A stretch of 64,000 nucleotides of DNA from Prostheceraeus crozeri (lineage: Eukaryota > Platyhelminthes > Polycladida > Euryleptidae). Numbering within the stretch: position 1 is the stretch's first letter; every line of letters starts with the position of its first letter. Below the pieces are notes generated by a model. That model did no database searches, was not told the origin of the DNA, and saw only the letters and a program-made list of their open reading frames with translations. The stretch is from assembly GCA_907163375.1 (NCBI GenBank), contig CAJQUW010015597.1, positions 186,001 through 250,000 on the forward strand, written 5' to 3'. This document shows, piece by piece, positions 34,666-45,180 of this stretch. The position numbers and the translations under genes were made by a program.

Positions 34666-37197
34666 TTGGGAATCTTGAGATGGTTGTGGTCATTAGTGGA
34701 GACTATAGTGCAGACTATTTGTGGAGATTATAGCATTCGTGGAGACTATAGCGTGACAGCAAAAAGATGTTTAAAATTAACCTCTTTCACCACTCCGGGA
34801 ATGGAGGAAATGTTCACAGACATTCGCGGGTGCACACATTTCTCTAAGATAGATCTCATTAATGCATTTCTGCAAATTCCGATCGACGAGGCATCAAAAG
34901 AAGTTACTACAATCAACACGATCTGGGGATTATATCACTATAACTTTTTACTTTTTGGGTTGAATATTTCTCCAGGAATTTTTCAACAGACGATGGACAG
35001 TTTGATTAGTGATCTGCAGGGCGTAAAATCGTACCAGGATGACATTTTGATTTATGCAAAATCTCAAGCAGAACATGACCATAGGTTACTCATGTTGATG
35101 CGCAGACTCTATGAAACCAATGTAACAATCAATTCGAAGAAGTCAATGTTTTCTGTTCCCCAACTTCAATACTTTGGTTACGTTATTGATGGTAAAGGCA
35201 TTCATCCAAATGTTGAGCGGGTCCTAGCAATTTCAAAAGATGCAAAAAAATTCAAAAATTTCAATTTGATGCGCAACAATTGCGATTATTTTTAGGATTC
35301 ATGCAATTGGTAGCCTCATTTCGCTACCAAGGCCGAGCCCTTATTCGAGTTGCTTGCGCAGTCGGATTTTAAATTCGAGTCAAGACACAATGAATGCTTT
35401 GAAGGACTGATAAGTGAGATTACTAACGGTATTACACTACAAAGTTTTAGGCCAGGCGGAAGGTCGAAGGTTATAGTCGATGCATCTGAACAAGGATTGG
35501 GTGGTATTTTGGAACAAGAGGGCGCTCCAATAATTTGCATTTCGAGACGCTTGAGTAAGACTGAAAAAGGTTATTCTCAGACACAGAAGGAGGCTCTTGC
35601 GATTAAGTGGGCTCTACAAAGGTTGCATAAGTATCTATTTGGAACTCAGTTTACCATTGTTACTGATCATAAAGCACTAGAGTACATTTTCGATCCCAAA
35701 AATTCAATCAACGAGGTGACCTCAAATATGCTGCAGAGATGGGCGATAGAAATTTCGGCATATGATTATGAAATTGAACATCAGCCAGGAAAGCGCATTC
35801 CTCATGCAGACTTCCTATCACGATACTCTAACTTCGAATCTAATTAATATGAAAACGAATGCCTGATGATTATACCTTTGCCGTTCAATCGCAACATGCT
35901 GATTACAGAAACTAACAACTTCTTCACTCCAGTTCTCTCAGGTGTGAAAAACGGATGGACTCCCAGAAACAAGAAAAAGTATGCTGAATACTACCGGAGA
36001 AGAGAGGAAATTTCAGTCTCGGTCGATAATGTACTTATGCTCGACGAAAAAGTAATTCTTCCACCTTCCTGCCGCAAACAGATGTTGGAAAATTTGCACA
36101 GCGGACACATTGGACATGACAAGGTGAAGTCAGTAGCCCGCACGATTTGCTGGTGGCCGGAAATCAATGTAGACATAGCAAATTATGTAGCTAATTGCTC
36201 CCAATGCAAGCAAGGAAAGCCGAGGACACACTCTAACTGGAAACCGTGGCCAACAACTTACGAACAAATGGCACGTCTTCATGCTGATTATTGTGGACCA
36301 TTCTTTGGACGCTACTAGGCTCTGGTCATTGAGGATAGTTATGGCAAATACCCGGAGGTATTCTTCATGACATCCGCATCATCTGACTTCACCATACAAA
36401 CGTTTTGCAAATTCCTCTCTCGTGAAGGAATTCCTCAAGTTGTTATCACAGACAATGGAACGTATTTTAATGCTAAGCAAGTAGATGATTGGTTTAGAAA
36501 ATTAGGTGTGATTCATCTCTACAGTCCCCCAAGACACCCAAAGTCCAATGGTTTGGCAGAGCGATTTGTACAGACATTGAAGAATTCGATAAGAGCCGGA
36601 AATCCTCAAAATTTCAAGGATTTGGATAGCTTTGTAGACAATTTCCTAATGCAATATAGAAATGCTATCCATGCTACTACCAATGCCACTCCATCTTGGT
36701 TGTTCAAAAGTCGGAACATGCGAACATCTGCATCTTTGGACACTACGGAGGTAATATATTACCGAAATAATAATTCAGGACCATCTTCTGGTATCATCAT
36801 CCACCAATTGGGGAGAAGAGTGGTTGAAATTATGGACCAAGATGATGGAAGTATTCACCAACGACATATAGAACAAATTCACATCTCCAAACCATCCTAA
36901 CCAAACCGATCTACAAATATACAAACCGAATCTACAAATGAAGCATCGAGTCAACAATTACAATATGATAGTGAAGCAGGTGCAAGTGGAACGAGCCAAC
37001 AACTCACAAGCGAATTAATTGAAGAAATTCCAAATGAAACGGGCGAACAACCTGTGGGTGAAACGGCCGCAGATGAACCAAGTGACGGTGATAAGAAGAA
37101 CAACGATTCAGTGACAAGTTCTCGTCCAAGACGTGTAATCAAACCACCTTCCCGATTCAAAGACTTCGTCCTAAATTCAAAGGGAGGGAAGTTGTGA
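34666..37197 (+). pseudogene. Ty3/gypsy pol (element 1), decayed
   Basis: A 5'-truncated pol. It contains the RT palm (FSKIDLINAFLQIP, YQDDILIYA), RNase H (VDASEQGLGGILEQ, TDHKALEYIF), the integrase zinc finger (LHSGHIGHDKV...CSQCKQG), the integrase core (LHADYCGPFF, TDNGTYFN, NGLAERFVQTLK) and a charged tail. Lesions: a frameshift and small deletion at about 35250-35345 removing part of the RT thumb/connection; in-frame stops at 35845-35847 (TAA), 36316-36318 (TAG) and 36898-36900 (TAA). Otherwise one frame runs from 35350 to the terminal TGA at 37195. A small tandem duplication at 34695-34755 repeats the GDYS codons. Gag and protease are gone. It resembles element 2 throughout and K02A2.6/Mag-type gypsy proteins. 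Confidence 0.9.
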
Positions 37198-37500
37198 CAG
37201 TTGTGATATTTAATGAACTTGATTCTCCTTAATTATTATGTCTTTGATATCATACTATATCATATATAATTTCCAGGTTGCCATGTCAACTTCAAATTTT
37301 GTATCAGAGAGCAAATTTTATATCCATTTTCTTAACTACTACTGCGGCTCTCTGGTAAGGTTTATTAAACTGTATGTATACTCAACTTCAATAATTACCC
37401 AGACATTCAATTAAGGAGCATTCTTAATTCCGGTTGGGTAGCTATAATCCAATTCAAGCGAATGCTGCTATAACGGCTACCCTAGCTGTGCCGGACCGGA
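37193..37500 (+). repeat. Probable 3' LTR of gypsy element 1
   Basis: A purine tract (AAAGGGAGGGAAG) ends just before TTGTGACAGTTGTGATATTT, the expected PPT-LTR junction after pol. The right limit is uncertain, because no 5' LTR copy remains in the window for comparison. Confidence 0.4.
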
Positions 37501-37771
37501 ATTGGTTGCTTGCCGCATAAAGAATCAAAAGACACAAATACATCATCCACATAAAATCGGAGGTTTAATTATATTCAGTGCTTTGGAATCAATTGCAGAC
37601 ATAAAGAAACAGGTGTGCTTCACCCAGAAAATAATTAAAAATTGCTCAAACAAAAAGAACACGAAGCAAGACCAAGCTAGCCAATGTAAGACAAAGCAGC
37701 GTATGTAGCCACACTCCGATAAATCCTTTTCGTTGTTATGAGTTTCTTAAAACTGAGGAACATGAGGCGTG
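37501..37771. other. Spacer between the two gypsy elements
   Basis: No gene. Its last six bases, GGCGTG (37766-37771), are the target duplication of gypsy element 2. Confidence 0.6.
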
Positions 37772-38266
37772 TGTTATAGTAATACTTAATAAAGTGCGAA
37801 TAGAATGGTATCCCTTTTATAGCTTACGTTCCAATTTAGTGAATATAGAATTGATTGGATTGCAACAATTGAATTCTTGTATTGTGGCTTAGTAGATTGT
37901 TAAGTTACACAAGTTGTGGGCACTCAACCTTACCTCAGAGCAACATTAGTAAAAACTGAGACATAAATCAAAATATGAATCAAGACAAATTTTGAAGGTA
38001 TACATGGTAACTTACTAAAATCCTATTGGTTAATAATTAGGAAAAAGGAGTCCACGACATTAATTAATTTCTCGATGCATTCATAGATTTAACACATGTA
38101 TAACGAATACATCGCTGAATGCATTTACAAATTTACATGTACATACGTAAAAAAACATCAATATAAATAACGTGTAAAACAGCTGGTTAATAAATTTATC
38201 GGCAAAGAAAGTTATTTAAGTCAGTCATAAAATCATTACATCAAAGTCACTTTAAGAACTGTTACA
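37772..38266 (-). repeat. 3' LTR of gypsy element 2
   Basis: 495 bp; in element orientation it starts TGTAACAGTTCTTAAAG and ends ACTATAACA. It follows the polypurine tract AAGGGGGAGAAG, which overlaps the pol stop codon. I saw no difference from the other LTR. Confidence 0.95.
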
Positions 38267-38277
38267 ACTTCTCCCCC

Positions 38278-41200
38278 TTAGCGAGGAACGTAATCACGAA
38301 AGCGTTTCGGCGGCTGGACATTACGTCTAGGACGAATATCAGGAGCAGTATTGATGTCTTCATTGTCATTCGAACATGCAGGAAGAGTATCAGTAACACT
38401 GTCGGACTGATCTGGTTCAGATGAGGCTGGACTTGACTTGAGATCAGATTTGGGAGAGGATAGAGTACCATCGAAGGTACGACTCGATTCCTGTGTAGCC
38501 GGCAATGTTGATGAAGAATCATTCTCTTCCCTTGACGGTGTGCTTGAGGAGATTGGTCCATTGACTTGAGTTCCTTTCCTTGACGGGGTACTTGAAGAGA
38601 TTGGCCTCGAAATATGAACTTGATCAATATGACGCCTATGAACGGAGCCATCGTCCTCGTCCATAATTTCTATCATTCTTTGGCCCAGCTTACGTAGTAC
38701 AATGCCGTTCGTGGGTCTTGAATTATTTCCACGGTAGAATAATACATCAGTAGTATCCAGAGCAGCGGAAGTTCTTAATAATCGACCCTTGAAGAGGAAC
38801 GCTGGTGTCTTGTTAGTGGTTAGAGTGAGTTGCATTGCGATATTGCATCAGAAAGTTATCCACGAACTGTTCTAATTCTTGGAAAGTTTGGGGATTGCCT
38901 GCCCTGATCGCATTTTTGAGGGTCTGAATGAAACGTTCAGCAAGTCCATTTGAACACGGATGTCGGGGAGCCGTAAATAACTGTACCACACCGATTGAAT
39001 GTAACCAATCTTTCAATTCACTGGAGGAAAAATGGGACCCATTGTCGGTCACCAAAACTTTTGGGATTCCTTCCCGTGAAAAAAACTTCCTGAAGGCAGT
39101 CTTTGTGAAGTTAGAGTTGGGATTTCTTGTGAAGAATACTTCAGGGTATTTACTGTAGCTATCTTCTAAGACGAGGGCATAGTATTGGTTGAAAAATGGA
39201 CCGCAATAATCAGCATGTAGACGATTCATAGGTTCATATGTGAGCGGCCACGGAGTCCATTTGGGATGAGTGTTTGGCTTGAATTTCCGACATCTGTCAC
39301 AATCATCAATGTAGGATGCTATATCTGAATTCATATTTGGCCACCAGCATGTTGTTCTTGCTAGGGATTTCATCTTATCACGTCCGATATGGCTTCCATG
39401 TAGATGTTCCAGCATCATTCTTCGGCAAGTTGGAGGCAGAATTATTCGTTCATTCAAAAGCAAAGCACCATCGACAGAACGGGACAGGTCATCGCGCAAT
39501 CGGTATAGTTCGGGAAACCTTTTCTTTGCTGATAAGGACCAACCATTCTTCATCGCTGAAAGTATTGCGTTGTAATGTGCCTTAGTCTCTTGAATGACTT
39601 GGTTTCGATCAAATGGAAGTGGTGCAACCATCAAACACATCTCTTCATCTTCGTGGCAGTCTTGAAAATTGGAGAATCTGGACATGTAATCGGCATGTGG
39701 TATCTTCTTTCCAGGACTGTGCTTGATTTCGTAGTCGTAGGCGGAGATTTCCAATGCCCAACGTTGAAGCATGGCGGAAGTAGTCTTGCTCGCTGAACTT
39801 GATGGTGAGAAAATATATTGCAGGGCTTTATGATCCGTAATTATGATGAACTTTGTCCCAAACAGGTATTTGTGTAGTCGATTAAGAGCCCATTTGATTG
39901 CAAGGGCCTCTTTCTGCGTTTGCGAGTACACCTTCTCAGACTTGCTAAGTCTACGCGAAACACATAGCACCGGTAAGCCATTCTGTTCCAGTATAGCTCC
40001 CAAACCGACTTCAGAAGCATCGACGATGAGAGTTGACTGCATACCCGGTTGAAAGCTTTGCAAGGTGATGCCGTTGACTAAATGCTTGATCAAGGTGTTA
40101 AAACAAATGTCGTGTTGTTCTGTCCATTCAAATTGTTCTTGTGCCATCAACAGGAATAGAGGCTCGGCTAGCGTAGAGAAATGTGGAACGAATCGACTGT
40201 AGTATTGAATGAATCCAAGAAACGACTGAAGCTGCTTCACATTCGAAGGTTTTGGGGCCTTTGAAATTGATACAATGCGGTCAGAATCAGGGCGAATACC
40301 ACTACCGTTGATGATGTATCCCAAATAGTGCACTTCACTCACGCGGAAGATTGATTTCTTAGCGTTGATCTTTACATTGATATTCTCCAATCTTTGCAAA
40401 AGAGCCTGAAGGCGATCGTCGTGCTCGGATTTGGTTTCTCCAAATATAAGCAGGTCATCTTGATACGACTTGACACCTTGTAAATCTTGTACGAGTTGAT
40501 CCATGACTTGTTGGAAAATTCCAGGAGAGATGCTCAGACCAAAAGGCAGAAAGTTGTAATGATAGAGACCCCATATCGTATTTATTGTAGTGATTCTTTT
40601 GAATGTTCATCTAGAGGAATTTGAAGAAATGCATTGGTAAGATCAATCTTGGAGAATACCTTAGAGCCGCGGAAATTGGAGAACATTTCTTCAACGCTAG
40701 GAGTAGTAAATGAAGTCAGTTTCAAACTTTGATTGGCAGTTACGCTATAGTCTCCACAAATTCTGATGGATCCGTTTGCCTTCTTGACAGCGACTATGGG
40801 AGTAGCCCACGAACTAGACTGTATCGGTGAAAGAATTCCTGAGTCCACGAGTTTGTTTAATTCCTGGCAAACGGCGTCTCGAATTCCAAAAGCCATTGGA
40901 CGTGCTTTCACGAATTTCGGAGGCGAAGATACATTTAGATGGACAGGATTGATTTTCATACCACCATCCGAATTGCTGAGGGAATGAATACTGTTGCGGA
41001 TTTCTTTGGCAGGACATCATTGTTGATTTCTTGGTTTTTCATCTCACTGACATTAGTTTGTTGGACTGTGTTTTCTAAGTTAGTAGTCTGCGGCTTGGCA
41101 GTCTGAATCTCTTTCATTGGAATGGAACTTTGAGTTTCTGAGTTAGTGACCAATACCAATTGAAAATCCAAGGCACGGAGACCTTCAAGTCCAAGAATTG

Positions 41201-41600
41201 ACGGACCTTGTTGAGTAATAATGAAGTTAACACGTGTTCGCTTGTCATTCCTGATGACGTCGAGAATTGTCTTACCAACGACTGGGAGGGAGTGGCCGGA
41301 AACACCATGAATTTTCGTTGACGTGTTTGAGATCAGTGAATTATCGTACCCGAGATGGTAAAAAATATTCATAGGCATAAAATTTATGGGAGATCCAGTG
41401 TCCAAGATGAACTTCGATTTTCGACCGTTCAAAAAGAAAATGGTTTCTTCCAGGTGCATGCTTCTGTCGCCACTAAAGTCGCTGACACCTAAAATTTGAA
41501 CGTTGTGTGTCGGTTCATCAGCTGGATAGTCATAAATAACTTCATTGCATTCATCGCCTTCATTTTCGGACAACATACCAGACGTTTGCCACTCTGGCAT
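38278..41600 (-). pseudogene. Gypsy element 2 pol polyprotein with three frameshifts
   Basis: Read from 41600 downward. Aspartic protease (KFILDTGSPINFMP), reverse transcriptase (FSKIDLTNAFLQIP; YQDDLLIFG), RNase H (VDASEVGLGAILEQ; ITDHKALQYIF), integrase HHCC finger (HLHGSHIGRDK...CDRCRKF), DDE core (RLHADYCGPFF, VTDNGSHFSS, GLAERFIQTLK) and a Ser/Pro-rich tail ending RFRDYVPR. It overlaps gag by 41 bp in a different frame, so expression would need programmed frameshifting. Extra single-base shifts lie near 41005 (between protease and RT), near 40600 (an AAAA run in RT) and near 38835 (after the integrase core). Domain motifs are otherwise intact. The shifts are either real lesions or homopolymer-type sequence errors. 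Family resembles Mag/K02A2.6-type gypsy. Confidence 0.93.
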
Positions 41601-42603
41601 GAATAGTAGGATTGTCTGTCCTCTGTCTACAGACTCGTCTGATATGCCCTTTCATATTGCAGTTAAGACAAACAGCATCGCGGAATCGACAGGTAGTACG
41701 AGGGTGCATTCCACCGCACGAATTACAGGATCCAAAATTACCTCCATAATTACCATTAAATGTATCTTGCCTTTGCCGTCTATCAATGGAAAAGTTGTTT
41801 CGATCTGGGAAATTATAGGAATTGTTTGTGTTGCGGACTGGAAATCTTGGATTATCATTGTTCTGAGGCATACGATAATTTTGCGAGGTTTGATTGTTTG
41901 GGGAAGTACGATAATGTGTGTTTCGTAAATTCTGTGGATTTTGCTGAAATCCCCGAAAATTGTTGGAGTTACCTCTATGATTCAAAGATGATTGGTAAGA
42001 ATTACCATTACTATTACCAACATTAAAATTCTTCGAGTGGAACAGAACTGTGTTCTTGGTGAGAGTCGTGTTCTTGGTTGTTTCTGATAAAATAAAATTA
42101 ATATCATCATCTTGTTCGAGTATAGCTTTAGCCTCTTCATAAACCATATTCTTAATAGAAAGAAGTTTCTTTTGAATTGATACGTGGTTTACCCCGGCGA
42201 TTATCATGTCTCTCATAGCGATCTTTAATTGGTCACCAAAATTACACTTTGAAGCTTGCTTCTGCAAGCGTAGCAGAAAATCTCGTAATCGCTCATCTGG
42301 TTCGCGAAACATGGTGTGAAACTTGGCGCGTTCTGTAGATTCAAAGTAAGCAGGTTTGGAGTGGTTCGTAAGTAATACGCGCAGGTCATCAATCGATCTT
42401 TTCTCTAAATTTTCAGAGTAGGACAATGTTTCTAAAAGTTCATAGGCTTCAGGTCCGATTAGCGACAAGTAAAATGCAATTTGATTATCATCGTTAATGT
42501 CTTTGTTAGTTTTACAAACTAAGTTGAAGCGATCATGCCATCTTTGAATACCTTTTGCATCTTGGAGATTAATTTGCTCAATGGTCACTTGTAATGTAGA
42601 CAT
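41560..42603 (-). CDS. Gypsy element 2 gag
   Basis: 347 residues, uninterrupted. The N-terminal half is a retrotransposon gag (capsid-like) helical domain (IQRWHDRFNLVCKTN, YLSLIGPEAYELLETL, KFHTMFREPDERLRDFLLRL). A long Asn/Arg-rich low-complexity stretch follows (about residues 190-290), probably RNA-binding. Two zinc knuckles end the protein: CNSCGGMHPRTTC (CX2CX3HX4C) and CLNCNMKGHIRRVC (CX2CX4HX4C). It begins 75 bp after the 5' LTR. Gag would form cytoplasmic virus-like particles packaging the RNA. The end overlaps the pol frame. Confidence 0.93.
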   Translation of the reverse strand: MSTLQVTIEQINLQDAKGIQRWHDRFNLVCKTNKDINDDNQIAFYLSLIGPEAYELLETLSYSENLEKRSIDDLRVLLTNHSKPAYFESTERAKFHTMFREPDERLRDFLLRLQKQASKCNFGDQLKIAMRDMIIAGVNHVSIQKKLLSIKNMVYEEAKAILEQDDDINFILSETTKNTTLTKNTVLFHSKNFNVGNSNGNSYQSSLNHRGNSNNFRGFQQNPQNLRNTHYRTSPNNQTSQNYRMPQNNDNPRFPVRNTNNSYNFPDRNNFSIDRRQRQDTFNGNYGGNFGSCNSCGGMHPRTTCRFRDAVCLNCNMKGHIRRVCRQRTDNPTIHARVANVWYVVRK

Positions 42604-42657
42604 GTTGAATAAATGCTTGTAATTGAATAAATTTCAGGAGTACAGTATAAGTATTAT

Positions 42658-42675
42658 CCTGCTCGTTCGACGCCA
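42658..42675 (-). other. Putative tRNA primer-binding site
   Basis: Three bases inside the 5' LTR the minus strand reads TGGCGTCGAACGAGCAGG. TGG complements the CCA end of a tRNA, and position and length fit a gypsy primer-binding site. The primer tRNA was not identified. Confidence 0.6.
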
Positions 42676-42677
42676 AT

Positions 42678-43172
42678 TGTTATAGTAATACTTAATAAAG
42701 TGCGAATAGAATGGTATCCCTTTTATAGCTTACGTTCCAATTTAGTGAATATAGAATTGATTGGATTGCAACAATTGAATTCTTGTATTGTGGCTTAGTA
42801 GATTGTTAAGTTACACAAGTTGTGGGCACTCAACCTTACCTCAGAGCAACATTAGTAAAAACTGAGACATAAATCAAAATATGAATCAAGACAAATTTTG
42901 AAGGTATACATGGTAACTTACTAAAATCCTATTGGTTAATAATTAGGAAAAAGGAGTCCACGACATTAATTAATTTCTCGATGCATTCATAGATTTAACA
43001 CATGTATAACGAATACATCGCTGAATGCATTTACAAATTTACATGTACATACGTAAAAAAACATCAATATAAATAACGTGTAAAACAGCTGGTTAATAAA
43101 TTTATCGGCAAAGAAAGTTATTTAAGTCAGTCATAAAATCATTACATCAAAGTCACTTTAAGAACTGTTACA
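42678..43172 (-). repeat. 5' LTR of gypsy element 2
   Basis: 495 bp and, by eye, identical to 37772-38266. It should contain the Pol II promoter and transcription start of the element. The 6-bp flank GGCGTG at 43173-43178 matches the flank of the other LTR. Confidence 0.95.
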
Positions 43173-43600
43173 GGCGTGTCAATAGACATATATTAATAAT
43201 ACACCAGCCCAGCAAAGTCATGAATCACAGCGTGAGTAGATCCTGATCAAAAGCAAGTTTAAACTGGTTAACTGGGATTAACTGGTATGTCTCTTCGACA
43301 TTTCTTTTATGAGCAGCTGCGTAAAAGATGAAACCGCGTGCTTTTATGGAAATGAAGAAATTTTAAATGCTTTATTAGTAAAACAAACGAACTGAGAGTG
43401 CAGAATTATAGCTATAATAGTGTCTCTGAACAGACGTCCTGACCGCACTGATGATTGTCGACGTCTGTGTTTGGTACTGTTTCACAACCAGAGTTCATTA
43501 AGCAAAATCGAAACTTCATGTGCATTGTTGCTAAGCTGCAACACTACCATGTGACACTGGCAAAAACATAGACATCGAACATCAACAACCTTAATGCTTA

Positions 43601-44846
43601 GGCCCTTTTCGAGTTGCCAAATCGATGTGACTTTGGCAACTCGAAAAGGTGATTATTTGCAAAAATGTGTGCTTTTTACATGAACTTTGTCAAGGTCTCA
43701 GCGGAATTTTTTAGTCGGTCAGAGTCCGCTTATTTTGGGAAAACCGGCAATTCTAAGTTTGTAAACAAATTAGGAAATTGCACTCGCATGTAAGTTGTGA
43801 TTAAGATTTAACCAATATATTTCGTAAAAACATAATTTTAATATTCTGTTGTTTTACTGCATGTCGTTGCATCGAGACTGTTTGAAATAACGCAATGCAC
43901 GTGCTGGCTGTAGAATATTTCATGTTACAGAGTAAAAACTCTAGTGTTCTCTTAACTTTCTATCTCTAGTTTAGTTATTTTCATACAACCATGTTCAATT
44001 ATCTGTTGGCTGGTTCATAAATCCTTTAAATCCTTCATTGGATCTTTCTCAATTTCCAGTTGCAACCAAATTTCTTTTTTTAAATCGTTTAGAGCAAAAG
44101 CCTATCTAACCAACGAAAATAATTTTGAGATTCAATTCTACATAACTTTCTCGAGTTTTCTCGCTTCTAGCAGAAGGAATTCATGTTTAAGTTCAGAAGA
44201 GTGTTCAGAAGGTTTTCATGTTTAGCCTCTTCTATTTGTCTATCAAATGAAATACTTTAAACATGAATTCCTTCTGCTAGAAGCGAGAAAACTCGAGAAA
44301 GTTATGTAGAATTGAATCTCAAAATTATTTTCGTTGGTTAGATAGGCTTTTGCTCTAAACGATTTAAAAAAAGAAATTTGGTTGCAACTGGAAATTGAGA
44401 AAGATCCAATGAAGGATTTAAAGGATTTATGAACCAGCCAACAGATAATTGAACATGGTTGTATGAAAATAACTAAACTAGAGATAGAAAGTTAAGAGAA
44501 CACTAGAGTTTTTACTCTGTAACATGAAATATTCTACAGCCAGCACGTGCATTGCGTTATTTCAAACAGTCTCGATGCAACGACATGCAGTAAAACAACA
44601 GAATATTAAAAATTATGTTTTTACGAAATATATTGGTTAAATCTTAATCACAACTTACATGCGAGTGCAATTTCCTAATTTGTTTACAAACTTAGAATTG
44701 CCGGTTTTCCCAAAATAAGCGGACTCTGACCGACTAAAAATTTCGCTGAGACCTTGACAAAGTTCATGTAAAAAGCACACATTTTTGCAAATAATCACCT
44801 TTTCGAGTTGCCAAAGTCACATCGATTTGGCAACTCGAAAAGGGCC
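43601..44846. repeat. Large near-perfect palindrome, 590-bp arms (Harbinger-like foldback)
   Basis: 43601-44190 and 44257-44846 are inverted copies, both 590 bp, with only a few differences (for example near 43703 and 43830), around a 66-bp spacer. The ends start GGCCCTTTTCGAGTTGCCAAA. Each arm opens with its own small hairpin of that motif (43605-43650). TTA flanks both sides, compatible with a 3-bp PIF/Harbinger target duplication. No coding capacity. A transcript crossing it would form a nearly 600-bp duplex. Outside the ends an imperfect AGACATCGAA motif is also inverted (43570, 44855). Confidence 0.93.
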
Positions 44847-45036
44847 TTAGTATTCGATGTCTGTGGGCAAAAAGCACGTGCCCAATGTATACTCGGAGAG
44901 TTCAAATCATTTAAAGCAAAATAGGAAGAGCAAACACCATGACTGCAGCATTATTGGCCATGACTCCTAGCAGATCAGGCCATGCATAGATCCACAGTAC
45001 TACATGGATCTGGCTAGTCAAGACCCTATTGTTGAT

Positions 45037-45178
45037 ATCCGATGTCTATGATTGTGCATCATGCTCTGAGTATGAGCAATGCTTTTTATTACTCGAAAGT
45101 CAAATTTCTTGAATTGTTTGATCATAGACATCGGATAACATAATTATTATTCCTAATAATGTAATCCGATGTCTATGT
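45037..45178. repeat. CATAGACATCGGAT motif cluster with hairpin
   Basis: The motif occurs inverted at 45040-45055 (TCCGATGTCTATGAT), direct at about 45123-45137 (ATCATAGACATCGGA) and inverted at about 45164-45177. The last two form a hairpin around an AT-rich loop. Degenerate versions flank the 1.25-kb palindrome. They may be ends of short transposons or repeated solo termini. Confidence 0.6.
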
Positions 45179-45180
45179 GC

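Larger units (their letters stand above)
37772..43172 (-). mobile_element. Ty3/gypsy LTR retrotransposon (element 2), full length
   Basis: Two 495-bp LTRs (37772-38266 and 42678-43172) read as identical by eye, begin TG/end CA on both strands, and are flanked by GGCGTG on both sides (37766-37771, 43173-43178). Minus-strand order: 5' LTR, primer-binding site (TGGCGTCGAACGAG from 42675), gag, protease, RT, RNase H, integrase, polypurine tract (38267-38280), 3' LTR. No envelope gene. LTR identity implies a recent insertion or LTR homogenisation, at odds with three frameshifts in pol. Confidence 0.95.

Noticed and set aside
38262-38651. Minus-strand 129-codon frame near the gypsy 3' end
   Set aside because: Alternative frame of the pol tail; the correct frame gives the tail ending DYVPR.
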